Assembly: GCA_963705635.1 (NCBI GenBank)
Contig: CAVPKH010000003.1
Span: 682,001 to 746,000 of the forward strand
Direction: 5' to 3'
Length of the DNA: 64,000 nt
Origin: VRUE01 sp963705635
GTDB lineage: Bacteria > Actinomycetota > Thermoleophilia > Solirubrobacterales > 70-9
Positions within the stretch are counted from its first letter, which is position 1; every line of letters begins with the position of its first letter. Shown here piece after piece: positions 8,956-16,953 of the stretch. Both the position numbers and the translations under genes were made by a program. The notes beneath the pieces were generated by a model. It worked only from the letters and a program-made list of their open reading frames with translations, did not search any database and was not told the DNA's origin.

Positions 8956-9569
8956 GAGTTCTTGATGACTATGCCCTCGAGAATCTGGGCGGCGGTCTCG
9001 GTCGCGTCAATCGCGTTCTCGAGCACCGCGAACATGTCCTTCCAGCGGATCACGACCATCGGGTCGATCCCGTTGGAGAAGAGCGAGGCGACGGCGTCGC
9101 GGGAGATCCTGTCGCCCTCGTTCTCGAGCCGGTGGATCTCGATCCAGTAGCGGTCGAGCCCCTTGAACTCGCGCAGGTGCGCAAGCCCCTCGGCGAGCTG
9201 CTCGCAAGCCTGCACGAGCACTTTGGTCAGCGCCTGGGCCTGAGCCATCGGCGCTTCGATCTTGTAGAGGCCGAGCAGGTCGGCGGCTTCCTCGGTGTAA
9301 TCGACGATGTCGTCCATCTGGGTCGCCAAGCCGTAGATGTCCTCGCGGTCGATTGGCGTCACGAAGGTGGAATTGAGCCGCTTGATGATTTCGTGGGTGA
9401 TCCGGTCACCCTCCTGCTCGGCGTCGAAGATCTCTTTTTTGAGGCCGCCGTCGTCGGGCCAGGAGCCCATCATCCGATCGAGCAGGGTGGCGGCCCGGAC
9501 GTTGTTCTGCCCTGCCTCGCTGAAGAGGTCGAAGAAGGTGCTATCGCGAGGCAGGAGGGAGAGGCGCAC
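8952..9569 (-). CDS. DUF47 (PhoU-like) Pit-accessory protein
   Basis: A 205-residue all-helical protein (MRLSLLPRDSTFFDLFSEAG...) with the two PhoU-like metal-binding motifs: DAEQEGDRITHEI near residue 50 and RLENEGDRISRDAV near residue 148. DUF47 proteins are typically encoded beside PiT transporters and regulate them. Here the gene lies between ppk upstream (40-nt gap) and pit downstream. The 3' end is joined directly to a structured repeat. Confidence 0.85.
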   Translation of the reverse strand: MRLSLLPRDSTFFDLFSEAGQNNVRAATLLDRMMGSWPDDGGLKKEIFDAEQEGDRITHEIIKRLNSTFVTPIDREDIYGLATQMDDIVDYTEEAADLLGLYKIEAPMAQAQALTKVLVQACEQLAEGLAHLREFKGLDRYWIEIHRLENEGDRISRDAVASLFSNGIDPMVVIRWKDMFAVLENAIDATETAAQILEGIVIKNS

Positions 9570-9609
9570 TACGGCGCAATCCTAGTGACTGCGCCGGCCC
9601 CAGCTCAGC

Positions 9610-11745
9610 TCAGCTCGCCGTGGCGGCGAGCTGCTCGGCGGCGCGGGCGGCGTGGCGCTCGCGCAGCTCCTCCTGGACGCTGCGCCGCTGCCCGTCGGCC
9701 GGCTGCAGCCGGGCCCAGGCGCCGTCGGAGTCGAGCTCCCAGGCGTTGGCGTTCTCGGCAAAGCAGCGCTCCAGCACGTCGAGCAGCTCGGCCCGCAGCC
9801 TCGGATGCTCGACCGGGGTCACCAGCTCGACCCGGCTGTCCAGGTTGCGCGGCATCAGGTCGGCGGAGCCCATCAGCACCCGCGTCTCCTCGCCCCGCTG
9901 GAAGGTGTAGACGCGCGAGTGCTCGAGGAAGCGGCCGACGATCGAGACGACGCGGATGTTCTCCGAGACCCCGGGAACGCCGGGGCGCAGGCAGCAGATG
10001 CCGCGCACGTTGAGGTCGACCCGCACCCCCGCCCGCGAAGCCTCGTACAGCGCCCTGATGCAGGCGGCGTCGACCAGGGAGTTCATCTTCAGCGCGATCC
10101 GCGCCTCCTTGCCGGCGCGGTGCGCCGCAACCGTCGTCTCGATCTCCTCGATGATGCGGTCGCGCATCGTCGTCGGCGAGACCAGCACTTTGCGGTACTC
10201 GGCCGGGCGCCCGTAGCCGGTGAGGAAGTTGAACATCTCGGCGACGTCGGCGCCGATCTCGGGGTCAGCGGTGAAGAGGCCGAAGTCGGTGTAGAGGCGA
10301 GCGGTCTTGGGGTGGTAGTTGCCGGTACCGATGTGGACGTACTCGCGCACCCGGTCGCCCTCGCGGCGGGCGACGACGATCGCCTTGACGTGGGTCTTCA
10401 GGCCCGGAATCCCGTAGACGACGTGGACCCCGGACTCCTCCAGCGACTTGGCCCAGTGGATGTTGGCCTCCTCGTCGAAGCGGGCCTTCAGCTCGACCAT
10501 GCAGACCGCCTGCTTGCCGCGTTCGGAAGCGCGGATCAGCGATGGGACCAGGGCCGAGTTGTCGCTGGTCCGGTACACCGTCTGCTTGATCGCCAGCACG
10601 TCGGGGTCGGCGACCGCCTGCTCGACGAAGCGCTCGACCGAGGTGGCGAAGGAGTCATAGGGATGGTGGACGACGATGTCCTCGTGGCGGATCGCCGCGA
10701 ACATGTCGACCTGCTCGTCGTCCTCGCCCTGCAGGCGCGGCTGCGTCACCGGCGTCCAGGGCGAGTAGCGCAGCTCGGCGTGACCGGGAACGTCGGCGAC
10801 GTCGGTGAGGTCGGCGAGGTCGATCAGGCCGTCGACGTCGTAGACCTCGCGGTCCTCGAGTCGCAGCGCGTCGATCAGCTGCTGGCGCAGCTTCGGGTTC
10901 ATCCCGGCGGCGATCTCCAGCCGCACGACCTCGCCGAAGCGGCGGCGGCGGATCTCGTCCTGAACCGCCTGCAGGAGGTCGTCGGCCTCGTCGGAGATGG
11001 TGAAATCGGCGTCGCGGGTGACGCGGAAGTAGCCGTGGTCGACGACCTCGGTGCCGGGGAAGAGGGCGTCGAGGTTGGCCGCGATCGCCTCCTCCAGGGG
11101 GACGAAGGCCTTGCCGCCGTCGCCGACCGGGAGGAAGCGCCCGAGCAGCTCCTTCGGCACCTTGACGCGGGCGATGATCTCGGTGCCGCTCTCGGGGTCG
11201 CGCAGCAGCACGCCGAGGCTGAGCGAGAGGTTGGAGATGTAGGGAAAGGGGCGACCGAGGCCGATCACCAGCGGCGTCAGCGCCGGAAAGACCTGCTCGT
11301 GGAAGCGGGTGTCGATTTCGCGCCGCTCCTCCTCGCTCGCCGAGTCGAGCGAGACGATGCGGATCCCCTGCTCCTCCAGGGCCGGGCGCAGGGTGCCGTT
11401 GAAGCAGTTGTGCAGGCGCTGATCGAGCTCCAGCGTCCGCGCCTGGATCGCGTCGATCTGGGCGCCGGGGGCAAGGCCGTCCGGCCCGCGCGCATCGATC
11501 CCGGCGTCGATCTGATCGAACAGGCCGGCGACCCGGACCATGAAGAACTCGTCGAGGTTGGAGGCGTAGATCGCGCAGAAGCGGATCTGCTCCAGCAGGG
11601 GCACCTCGGGGTCCTCGGCCAGTTCCAGCACCCGCTGGTTGAAGTCGAGCCAGGAGAGCTCGCGGTTGAAATAGAGAGCGGGATCGTCGATCGGATCATC
11701 GTACTGCCGGCCCCCCGCCGCTGACTGCGCATTTGACCTCGCCAC
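9610..11745 (-). CDS. ppk: Polyphosphate kinase PPK1
   Basis: A 711-residue enzyme making polyphosphate reversibly from ATP. It opens near ALYFNRELSWLDFNQRVLELA, the PPK1 N-terminal signature. GIPGLKTHVKAIVVAR (residues about 425-440) holds the autophosphorylated His, and YVHIGTGNYHPKTARLYTDFG and SRVYTFQRGEETRVLMGSADL follow, as in the C-terminal phospholipase-D-like domains. The length fits the family. The start is GTG at 11745, the only in-frame start upstream of the N-terminal signature; it lies in the loop of a hairpin and lacks a good ribosome site. It sits downstream of the PHP-glycosyltransferase gene (28-nt gap), so it is probably in a PHO-box-driven operon. Confidence 0.92.
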   Translation of the reverse strand: MARSNAQSAAGGRQYDDPIDDPALYFNRELSWLDFNQRVLELAEDPEVPLLEQIRFCAIYASNLDEFFMVRVAGLFDQIDAGIDARGPDGLAPGAQIDAIQARTLELDQRLHNCFNGTLRPALEEQGIRIVSLDSASEEERREIDTRFHEQVFPALTPLVIGLGRPFPYISNLSLSLGVLLRDPESGTEIIARVKVPKELLGRFLPVGDGGKAFVPLEEAIAANLDALFPGTEVVDHGYFRVTRDADFTISDEADDLLQAVQDEIRRRRFGEVVRLEIAAGMNPKLRQQLIDALRLEDREVYDVDGLIDLADLTDVADVPGHAELRYSPWTPVTQPRLQGEDDEQVDMFAAIRHEDIVVHHPYDSFATSVERFVEQAVADPDVLAIKQTVYRTSDNSALVPSLIRASERGKQAVCMVELKARFDEEANIHWAKSLEESGVHVVYGIPGLKTHVKAIVVARREGDRVREYVHIGTGNYHPKTARLYTDFGLFTADPEIGADVAEMFNFLTGYGRPAEYRKVLVSPTTMRDRIIEEIETTVAAHRAGKEARIALKMNSLVDAACIRALYEASRAGVRVDLNVRGICCLRPGVPGVSENIRVVSIVGRFLEHSRVYTFQRGEETRVLMGSADLMPRNLDSRVELVTPVEHPRLRAELLDVLERCFAENANAWELDSDGAWARLQPADGQRRSVQEELRERHAARAAEQLAATAS

Positions 11746-11770
11746 CGGGGGGTCAGATCCGCAGTCAGCG
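11719..11770 (-). promoter_or_regulatory. Hairpin enclosing the ppk start codon
   Basis: Arms CGCTGACTGCG at 11719-11729 and its complement at 11760-11770 pair over 11 bp; TGACC/GGTCA at 11734-11738 and 11751-11755 add an inner 5-bp stem. The inner loop holds the proposed GTG start of ppk. It begins three bases after the stop of the upstream gene. It could hide the start codon or act as an intercistronic processing or stability element. Confidence 0.55.
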
Positions 11771-11773
11771 CGA

Positions 11774-14044
11774 TTAGGCGGCGTGGGCGGGGGTTTGTGC
11801 GGCGGCGGGATCGGGGCTGAGGGCGCGACGGTAGCCGGCGGCGAGCTGCTCCATCGCGCGACCCCAGGAGCGATCGCGGGCGGCGCGGGCGGCCGAGGCG
11901 CCGAGGTGGCGGCGCAGCAGCGGCGAGGCAGCGAGCTGCAGGACGGTGCCGGCGACGTGATCGGCGTCGGGCTGGCAGAGCATCCCGGTGTGGCGGTTCT
12001 CGACCAGCGAGGCCGGCCCGCCCTCGGCGACGGCGACGACCGGCAGGCCGCTGGCGCCGGCCTCGAGCACGACCTGGCCGTAGGTATCGGTGGTCGAGCA
12101 GAAGAGGAAGACGTCGGCGCTGGCGTAAGCGCGGGCCAGGTCCTCCCCCTCGAGCCAGCCGAGGAAGGTCGCCCGCTCACCGAGCCGCGCCCGCAGCTCG
12201 TCCTCCTCGGGCCCACCTCCCGCCAGCAGCAGGTGCAGCCGAGGGTCGGCTTCCTGCGCGCGCAGGAAGCTCTCGGCGAGCAGGTCGACGCCCTTCTCGC
12301 GGGTGAGGCGGCCCGCGTAGAGGACCTTGACCTCGCCCGGATAGTCCTCGCGGGCGGACTTGGCCGGATCGAAGCGGGAGACGTCGACGCCGCGCTCCCA
12401 GCGCCCCAGCCGCGCCGAATCGACGCCGAGGGCGAGCAGCGAGCGGTCCGCCGCGGGGCTGGGCGAGAGCACCAGCGAGGGCGCCCCGTAGAAGGCGCCG
12501 AGCGCCATTCGCGCCGTCGACTCGAGCTCGTGATCGCCGCTGCGCAGCCCCGCGTAGGCGGCGAGCTCGGTGTGGTAGCTGGCGATCAGCGGCGTGCCGG
12601 CGATCCGGTTGAGCAGCGTCGCCGCAACCCCCGCCGGGCCGGGAGCGGTGACGTGAACCGCGTCGTAGCGGCCCTCGGCCAGCGTCTCGACCAGGTCGGG
12701 GAGGCCGGGCACGCCGAGGCTCATCCCCGCGTAGTGCGGAACCTCGAGCTCGGCGGCGGCGGGCAGGCGCCTGTCGACCCCGGCGTCGGTGCCGACCACC
12801 TCGAGCTCGAACCCGGGCACGCCGAGCTCGCGGATCTTCTCGATCGTCGCGGTGACGCCATGCATGGCGTCGATCCCATCGGCGATCAGCGCCACCCGCG
12901 GCCGCTCGCCCGGGCGGCTGGACAGCTTCGCCTTCTCAGCGCCGAGGAACGCCGTTGCGGGGGCGTACGGCACGGCGGGGAGCAGGGCGTCGAAGAGCCC
13001 GCCGAGCGCGGCGCCGACGTCGCCGCGGGCGACGGCGGCCGAGCCATCGGCAACCGCCGCCCGCAGGCGCCGCTCGTGGGTGCGGCGGGCGCGGCGGTAG
13101 AGGTCGGCATGGGAGAAGTCATCGGCCTGCAGGTAGGCAAGCAGGTCACGGCCGCGCAGCTCGAGATCGATCGAGCGCAGCCAGGCCTCGAGCAGGGCGC
13201 GGGCATCGTCGGGGCCGATGTCGGCCGCGACCTTGCCCTCCCGCGCGGCTCCCTCGCCGATCGTCCGCTGGGCGATCTTGAGCACCGCGGACGGGTCGGG
13301 CTCAGCCCCGTCACCAGCCTCGCCGTCGAGCGCCAGCGCCCGGGTCGCCAGCGCCATCGCCGCGTGGGCCCACTTGGCGGCGCTGCCCTGCTCCCCGCCG
13401 GCCTCGGCCCTGCCCTCACGCAGGTGAAGCAGAAACTCTTCCGGCGTGGCGGCCGCGGGCGCCCCGGTGAAGGTGCGGCCGATGTCCACGCCGGCGTGAT
13501 CGTCTGAGCCGCCGATGCCGGTCCCACCCTGCGTCTCGGTGTAGATCGCGGCCGGCATGTTGAGCTCCGCGGCCCGCGACCCGTTGCGCACCTCCCAGAT
13601 CGGGAAGAGCTCGGCGAGGCGCCGCCGGTGCCGGGGCGTGAGCGGCGCGTCGACGTTGTAGAACGGGTGCGCGAGCGCGCAGGCGATCTCGTTGTGGTCA
13701 AGGTATGCGGCGCAGGCTTCGACGTCGCCGGCGTGTGCCTGCAGCCACTCGTGGTCTCCGGGGGTGATCCCGTAACAGAGGACGTGAACCGCCTGGGGCT
13801 CGCCGGCGAAGCGAACGGTCAGCTCCTCGGAGACGAAGCAGTCGGGACGGCCGGCGAGCTCGAGGCAGCCGTCGATCGTGTCGTGGTCGGTGATCGTGAC
13901 GAAGTCCATCCCCCGCCGCTTGGCCAGCTCGTAGACCTCTTGCGGCGGCGTCGCGCACTCGGGCAAGCCCAGCGAGCGCTGCACCCCCAGCCGCGAAAGC
14001 TGCGAGGCGGTGGAATGGCAGTGCATGTCTACTCGGGAAGTCAT
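11774..14044 (-). CDS. PHP-domain/glycosyltransferase family 1 fusion protein
   Basis: A 756-residue two-domain protein. Residues 1-220 form a PHP metallo-phosphoesterase domain: MHCHSTAS, FVTITDHDTIDG, HPFYNV and GGSDDHAG carry the metal-binding His and Asp residues. After a helical linker (about 220-370), residues 375-750 form a GT-B glycosyltransferase: VALIADGIDAMHGVT, VLYAGRLTREKGVD, and the nucleotide-sugar site TDTYGQVVLEAGASGLPVVA. A plausible role is making a glycoconjugate or glycolipid, perhaps replacing phospholipid under phosphate limitation; this is inferred from the PHO-type array at 14103-14146 just upstream. Followed by ppk. Confidence 0.85.
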   Translation of the reverse strand: MTSRVDMHCHSTASQLSRLGVQRSLGLPECATPPQEVYELAKRRGMDFVTITDHDTIDGCLELAGRPDCFVSEELTVRFAGEPQAVHVLCYGITPGDHEWLQAHAGDVEACAAYLDHNEIACALAHPFYNVDAPLTPRHRRRLAELFPIWEVRNGSRAAELNMPAAIYTETQGGTGIGGSDDHAGVDIGRTFTGAPAAATPEEFLLHLREGRAEAGGEQGSAAKWAHAAMALATRALALDGEAGDGAEPDPSAVLKIAQRTIGEGAAREGKVAADIGPDDARALLEAWLRSIDLELRGRDLLAYLQADDFSHADLYRRARRTHERRLRAAVADGSAAVARGDVGAALGGLFDALLPAVPYAPATAFLGAEKAKLSSRPGERPRVALIADGIDAMHGVTATIEKIRELGVPGFELEVVGTDAGVDRRLPAAAELEVPHYAGMSLGVPGLPDLVETLAEGRYDAVHVTAPGPAGVAATLLNRIAGTPLIASYHTELAAYAGLRSGDHELESTARMALGAFYGAPSLVLSPSPAADRSLLALGVDSARLGRWERGVDVSRFDPAKSAREDYPGEVKVLYAGRLTREKGVDLLAESFLRAQEADPRLHLLLAGGGPEEDELRARLGERATFLGWLEGEDLARAYASADVFLFCSTTDTYGQVVLEAGASGLPVVAVAEGGPASLVENRHTGMLCQPDADHVAGTVLQLAASPLLRRHLGASAARAARDRSWGRAMEQLAAGYRRALSPDPAAAQTPAHAA

Positions 14045-14102
14045 CGGCGTCTCCCTGCTCTAGTCGTTTCTGTCAGCTCCAGAGTTCGTCACGAGCAGGG
14101 AA

Positions 14103-14146
14103 AATTTGTGAACGCGCGGAGAACCTCAGGTGAACAAGGAGTGATC
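14103..14146 (-). promoter_or_regulatory. PHO-box-like array, four 11-nt units, upstream of PHP-glycosyltransferase/ppk
   Basis: Read on the minus strand, four contiguous 11-nt units occur: GATCACTCCTT, GTTCACCTGAG, GTTCTCCGCGC, GTTCACAAATT. The phase and the GTTCAC core match the direct-repeat units described for PhoP boxes of Streptomyces. The array ends 59 nt upstream of the start at 14044, in the same orientation as the gene. Confidence 0.75.
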
Positions 14147-14149
14147 GAG

Positions 14150-14187
14150 GCGCCCCTTCACCCCTCAGCAGGTGGTCGAAGGGGCGC
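14150..14187 (-). terminator. Hairpin after the CHAD genes
   Basis: GCGCCCCTTC at 14150-14159 pairs perfectly with 14178-14187 around an 18-nt loop. It lies a few bases past the stop of the second CHAD gene and just upstream of the PHO-type array, so it plausibly ends the CHAD transcript and insulates the regulated promoter. Confidence 0.5.
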
Positions 14188-14191
14188 GTGC

Positions 14192-14611
14192 TCAGAGACT
14201 GGCTTCGAGCGCGGCCCAGGTGCCCTTGCTGACTTCGGTCCGCCAGAGCTCGAAGAATTCCTGGCGAAGACGTCCGCGGCGCTGGCGCAGGACAGCCGCC
14301 ACCGAACCGATCTGCCCTACCTTGGCCAGCATCAGGTCGCAGTCGTGCAGGTCACCGAGAACCGACTGCAGTCGCTTGGCGGCCTGGTGCGCCGCCGTCG
14401 CCTCCTCCCCCAGGCAGGAGGCGAAGATCTCGAGCACGTAACGCAGCCGCTTCGCCGCGATCCGCATGTCGTGCTGGGCTCTGCTCGCATCGGGGCTGAG
14501 GGCCTGATCGGCGAAGCCACACAGCTCGTCGAGCCGCACGGCGACGATCCGGGCGACGCTGGGCAGCGTGGGCCCGTCCGGATCCAGCCCCTCGATCGCC
14601 CGCGCCTTCAC
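14192..14611 (-). CDS. CHAD-domain protein, C-terminal half-like
   Basis: A 139-residue helical protein with the CHAD motif AQHDMRIAAKRLRYVLEIF near residues 45-63. CHAD domains bind polyphosphate through conserved His, Arg and Lys residues. Complete CHAD domains are about 250-300 residues built from two helical halves; this protein matches one half and the gene upstream the other. The GTG start overlaps the upstream stop by 4 nt (GTGA). Position between ppk and ppx fits a polyphosphate-granule role. Confidence 0.75.
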   Translation of the reverse strand: MKARAIEGLDPDGPTLPSVARIVAVRLDELCGFADQALSPDASRAQHDMRIAAKRLRYVLEIFASCLGEEATAAHQAAKRLQSVLGDLHDCDLMLAKVGQIGSVAAVLRQRRGRLRQEFFELWRTEVSKGTWAALEASL

Positions 14612-15081
14612 GAGCCTGCCGCCTTCGCGAGCTTCTTCAGGCGCCGCCGCAGCTTCTTCAGGCGCTTCGGCGCAACGTAGGGGCCAAGCGCCTCGTTGGC
14701 CTCGCCCTGGCGAACCCGCAGCTCCTCGATCAGGCCCAGCAGCGCACCCTTGTCGGCCTCCGCCGCCTCCTCGGCAAGTCCTTCGAGCTGGGCGATCTCA
14801 ACGTCGGCATCGCGACGCTCGCCCAGGGCATCGGCGAGGGCCTTGACCTTCTTCAGCGCCTTGCGGTGGCGCTTGCCGGGAAAGCAGGCTTCAAATACCT
14901 CGAGCGCCGCCCGCAGGCGCCGCGTCGCCACCCGCATGTCGTGCACCCGCTCGACCTGCGCCAGGTCAAGGACACCGCCCGCCTGCTCGAAGACCTCGGC
15001 CGAGCGAACCTTGACCACGCGGGCCGCGGCAACTGCAAACGACGCTTCGCAGTCGAGCTCGACCTTACGTGCAGCTGCCAC
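14608..15081 (-). CDS. CHAD-domain protein, N-terminal half-like
   Basis: A 157-residue helical protein with VERVHDMRVATRRLRAALEVF near residues 43-63, the first-half CHAD motif, and a very basic C-terminus (KRLKKLRRRLKKLAKAAGS). Together with the overlapping downstream gene it would make one full polyphosphate-binding CHAD domain. The split could be natural, with the two halves assembling as a heterodimer, or the result of a one-base shift; the exact 4-nt GTGA overlap favours a real gene boundary but does not prove it. Confidence 0.75.
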   Translation of the reverse strand: MAAARKVELDCEASFAVAAARVVKVRSAEVFEQAGGVLDLAQVERVHDMRVATRRLRAALEVFEACFPGKRHRKALKKVKALADALGERRDADVEIAQLEGLAEEAAEADKGALLGLIEELRVRQGEANEALGPYVAPKRLKKLRRRLKKLAKAAGS

Positions 15082-15148
15082 AGCCGCAGGCTAGCCCAAC
15101 GGAGGAACCCGGCATCCTCGATCTGTCCAGACGGCCCGAGGAGGACTA

Positions 15149-16072
15149 CTAGGCAACCAAACGCAGCGAGGAGCCGTTGGCGCTGCCGTTGAGCAGGTCG
15201 AGGATGACGCCCTCGCGCAGGCCGCCCTTGCCGATCTGCAGCGGCTGGCCGAGCAGCTCGGAGACCTTCTCGAGCAGCAGCACGCCGGTGGTGAGGATGC
15301 GGACCCGTTCCGGGTCGAGCTCGAAGCGACGCGCGACCTCGGCCGCCGGGTCGCCGCAGAGCACGCGGATCCCCCGCTCCAGGGTCTCGTACTCGAGCAC
15401 GGCGCCGACCAGTCGGCGAAGCGAGGTGGCGCTGCCGCCGACCGCCACCGCCTGGGCCGGATGCTCAATATCGACCCCCTCGAAGATGTCGTCGATGCGG
15501 TCGCGGACCTTGCGGATCTCGGCCGCCGAGGGTGGGTCGGAGGAGATCAGCTCATCCGCCAGCACGCCGGAGCCGACCCGCCAGGAGCGAACCTCGCTGG
15601 CCCCGCCCGGCACGGTGCCGAGGATCACCTCGGTCGAACCGCCGCCGACGTCGACCACGCCGACCCTGCCCGCCACCGGATGCCCGAGCGTCTTCGTCGC
15701 GCCGATGAAGGAGAGCCGCCCCTCCTCCTCGTCGCTGAGGATCTCAACCCGGACCCCGGCGGCCTCGCCGATCGCCTCGGCCGCCGCCTCGCCGTTCGAC
15801 GCCTCGCGCACGGCGGCGGTGGCGACGGCGCGAATCTCCTCCGCGCCAAGCTCTTTCGCCAGCCGCACCTGAGTCGCGACCACCTCGCAGACTTCATCGA
15901 TCTTGCTGGCGACGATCGCGCTGCTGGAGTCAAGCGCCTTGTTGATCCGCGTGTAGGCCCGCTGCTCCATCACCTTCTTCAACTGCCCGTCGACAGGCTC
16001 CGCCACGAGTACGCGTGTCGTATTCGAGCCGATATCTATGGCGGCGCAGAGCATCCCGGGCTTCTCTTGCAT
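15149..16072 (-). CDS. ppx: Exopolyphosphatase / guanosine pentaphosphatase (Ppx/GppA family)
   Basis: A 307-residue ASKHA-fold enzyme. MLCAAIDIGSNTTRVLVAE is the phosphate-1 loop, GRVGVVDVGGGSTEVILG the phosphate-2 loop, and AVAVGGSATSLRRL the adenosine-type motif. It removes terminal phosphate from polyphosphate or (p)ppGpp. The length fits the short single-module actinobacterial type lacking a C-terminal HD domain. An inner ATG at 16054 is also possible. It sits between phoU and the CHAD genes, opposing ppk function within the island. Confidence 0.88.
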   Translation of the reverse strand: MQEKPGMLCAAIDIGSNTTRVLVAEPVDGQLKKVMEQRAYTRINKALDSSSAIVASKIDEVCEVVATQVRLAKELGAEEIRAVATAAVREASNGEAAAEAIGEAAGVRVEILSDEEEGRLSFIGATKTLGHPVAGRVGVVDVGGGSTEVILGTVPGGASEVRSWRVGSGVLADELISSDPPSAAEIRKVRDRIDDIFEGVDIEHPAQAVAVGGSATSLRRLVGAVLEYETLERGIRVLCGDPAAEVARRFELDPERVRILTTGVLLLEKVSELLGQPLQIGKGGLREGVILDLLNGSANGSSLRLVA

Positions 16073-16117
16073 GTTCCCAGACGCCGCGGATCTCAACCGT
16101 GTGCCGCGGCGGCCGCT

Positions 16118-16216
16118 CGCGGGGGGTGGCACGGATTTGGGGGACCACCCCGAGGAGGCGGCGCAGCCGCCCCCGCAGCGGGTGGTGGCGCCGAATCCGT
16201 GACAGGACCCGCCGCG
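16118..16216 (-). repeat. Structured intergenic element, family 3, copy A
   Basis: A nested hairpin between phoU and ppx. An outer stem (about 16118-16127 with 16207-16216, one mismatch) is followed by conserved internal-loop strands GGC (16128-16130) and GACAGG (16201-16206), then an inner stem ACGGATT/AATCCGT (16131-16137, 16194-16200), a 7-bp stem ACCACCC/GGGTGGT and an apical GGCGGC hairpin. The same loop strands occur at 60616-60700 with different stems. Confidence 0.65.
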
Positions 16217-16220
16217 CCTC

Positions 16221-16919
16221 CTACGGCCGCCCGACTCCGTCGGGATGCGAAGCGTCCTCGAACTCCCGAAAGAGCCCGGTGACCACGAAGGCGACCTGCT
16301 CGCCGATGTCGACGGCGTTGTCGGCAATTCGCTCGATCGCCCGCGCCGCGAGCAGCATCGTCATCGCCCATTCGCGGCGGTCGGCATCGTCGCCGATCTC
16401 CAGGGCGAGGCGGAAGCATTCGCGATTGAGATTGTCGACGACGTCGTCCTGGCGGACCAGGTCCCGGGCCAGTTCGACGTCGCGATCGGCGAAGGCGCGC
16501 TTGGCCTGGCTGATCAGCGTCCGCGTCTGCCCGCCCATGTCGAGGATCATCCTCACCATCTCCTGGTCGGAGGGCGGCTCGTTGCCCGAGAGCGGGATCA
16601 TCTTGCAGATGTTCACGCACTGATCGCCCATCCTCTCGACGCACTTGAGCACGTGCAGGAGGGCCGATATCAGCCGCAGGTCGGTCGCCACCGGCGATTG
16701 GGTGGCGAGCAGCGTGATCAGGCTCTGGTGCACCTCCAGGTAGCGGCCGTCGATGCGATCGTCGTCGGCGACCACCAGCTGCGCCAGCTCGACGTCCTGG
16801 TGCTCAATCGCTTCCAGGGTGCGGTTGAGGGCGGCGCTGACCAGGTTGAGGCCATCGAGGGCGCTTGCCTCGAGCCGTTCGAGCTCCTCCTGGTATTCGA
16901 CCCTGATGCCCCCGGGCAT
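16221..16919 (-). CDS. phoU: Phosphate signalling regulator PhoU
   Basis: A 232-residue protein of two PhoU three-helix repeats. The metal-cluster motifs are VVADDDRIDGRYLEVHQ near residue 48 and LVRQDDVVDNLNRECF near residue 153. LKCVERMGDQCVNI and ARAIERIADNAVDIGEQVAF are the matching second-helix motifs. PhoU represses signalling through the Pst transporter when phosphate is plentiful. It follows pstB (35-nt gap), the usual pst-phoU order. Confidence 0.93.
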   Translation of the reverse strand: MPGGIRVEYQEELERLEASALDGLNLVSAALNRTLEAIEHQDVELAQLVVADDDRIDGRYLEVHQSLITLLATQSPVATDLRLISALLHVLKCVERMGDQCVNICKMIPLSGNEPPSDQEMVRMILDMGGQTRTLISQAKRAFADRDVELARDLVRQDDVVDNLNRECFRLALEIGDDADRREWAMTMLLAARAIERIADNAVDIGEQVAFVVTGLFREFEDASHPDGVGRP

Positions 16920-16953
16920 GCTCAGCTCCCCCTATCGACAACTGCTCCGGGGC

